Origin: Bacteroidota bacterium
GTDB taxonomy: Bacteria > Bacteroidota > Bacteroidia > Chitinophagales > BACL12
Reading direction: 5' to 3'
Assembly: GCA_016706865.1 (NCBI GenBank)
Contig: JADJIS010000003.1
Coordinates: 124,001-188,000, forward strand
DNA: 64,000 bases
Numbering within the stretch: the stretch's first letter is position 1; every line of letters starts with the position of its first letter. Shown here piece by piece: positions 63,405 to 64,000 of the stretch. The position numbers were made by a program, and so were the translations under genes. The notes under the pieces are model-generated. The model did no database searches, was not told the DNA's origin, and saw nothing but the letters and a program-made list of their open reading frames with translations.

Positions 63405-64000
63405 CTACCTCGTCTTACTATAATTGATCACCGCCCATCCATTAAATACCACTGCCATAATTCCCATAGCAGCAAATTGTGATTGCATGTCGCGCAAGGT
63501 ACTGCCTTTCATTACTATCATGCGCATTACTTCTATGAAGTAGGTTACGGGATTAAATTTGGTGATGATCTGTGCCCAGTAAGGCATGCCGTCGATGGAG
63601 GTGTATAAACCTCCCATCAGAATAAATATCATCAGAAAGAAAAAGGAAATGAACATGGCTTGTTGTTGTGACTCGGCTATAGTGGAAATCAATAATCCGA
63701 TTCCGAGCACGGCAAATAAATATACTGCGGAAAATAAATAGATCAATCCTAAATTGCCGGCAGGAATTATTCCATACACAAATCGGGAGATCAATAATCC
63801 TATGGTGAGTACAACAAATCCCATCACCCAAAAAGGAATGAGTTTTCCTAAAATGAACTGATATTTTTTAATGGGTGAAACATTTATCTGTTCAATGGTT
63901 CCTACTTCTTTTTCATGCACTATATTTATTGCGGTTAAAAAACTTCCTACCATGGTTAACAGAATAACCAAAATACCTGGAACCATAAATAGGGTATAAC
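63405..64000 (-). CDS. ABC-2 type transporter permease, C-terminal part
   Basis: The frame is still open at the window edge (YTLF before MVPGIL), so the gene starts outside. The visible part, about 198 residues, is the second half of an ABC-2 permease of the YhhJ/YbhR kind: FMVPGILVILLTMVGSFLTAINIVHEKEVGTIEQINVSPI, then four or five membrane helices, the GGLYTSIDGMPYWAQIITKFNPVTYFIEVMR element typical of the family, and a last helix near the end (AVVFNGWAVINY). Such permeases move drugs, polysaccharides or lipids with an ATPase coded nearby, probably upstream. Inner membrane. Confidence 0.9.
   Translation of the reverse strand, partial: YTLFMVPGILVILLTMVGSFLTAINIVHEKEVGTIEQINVSPIKKYQFILGKLIPFWVMGFVVLTIGLLISRFVYGIIPAGNLGLIYLFSAVYLFAVLGIGLLISTIAESQQQAMFISFFFLMIFILMGGLYTSIDGMPYWAQIITKFNPVTYFIEVMRMIVMKGSTLRDMQSQFAAMGIMAVVFNGWAVINYSKTR

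Overview
The window is about 64 kb of AT-rich DNA from a member of the Bacteroidota. Evidence: many secreted proteins end in a type IX secretion (T9SS) type A sorting domain (YPNP near the start, a short beta-rich tail at the end); a textbook Bacteroidota promoter (TTTG, 20 nt, TACCTTTG) precedes rplU; ribosome binding sites are mostly absent; and Bacteroidota families are present (DUF5916, DUF4331, DUF7619-like, SprB-like, FISUMP). mqnB and mqnD point to the futalosine route to menaquinone. A Chitinophagales/Saprospirales-like lineage is a guess, not shown.

Layout. 0-3 kb: end of purK, purE, then an MFS/GPH transporter. 3-9.4 kb: esterase-like lipoprotein, DUF5916 barrel protein, T9SS cargo, OmpH/Skp chaperone, and a protein with 19-residue Trp repeats. 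9.4-12.8 kb: mtnA with a class II aldolase, then convergent mqnB-mqnD. 12.9-17.5 kb: FISUMP protein, membrane protein, a 122-bp tandem repeat, tRNA-Cys, folB, an unknown secreted protein, and a papain-like protease. 18-25.5 kb: two DUF4331 paralogues and a large SBBP/SprB-like protein. 25.5-40.6 kb: five tandem paralogues of about 830 residues plus a sixth cargo gene, all on the minus strand. 40.7-53.6 kb: mostly housekeeping (dnaK, GNAT, RlpA-like, ogt, GH3, rseP-unknown-hscB, tRNA-Leu). 53.7-60.6 kb: a cargo block bracketed by two direct repeats of about 210 bp, holding a clan GH-A-like glycosidase, an orphan sorting domain, a propeller/MopE-motif protein and a decayed gene. 60.9-64 kb: another cargo gene, rplU-rpmA, and part of an ABC-2 permease.

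At least eleven genes or fragments carry a recognisable T9SS sorting domain, so surface display and secretion is the common theme of the accessory regions. The array at 25.5-38.4 kb shows pairwise duplication and probable C-terminal gene conversion.

The most unusual signal is not a gene. Intergenic spaces repeatedly hold degenerate 7- or 8-bp tandem repeats of several unrelated sequences, often with or beside a palindrome. At three genes the repeat starts on the stop codon itself. I cannot assign a mechanism to this pattern. No CRISPR array, transposase, integrase, rRNA or defence system was recognised.
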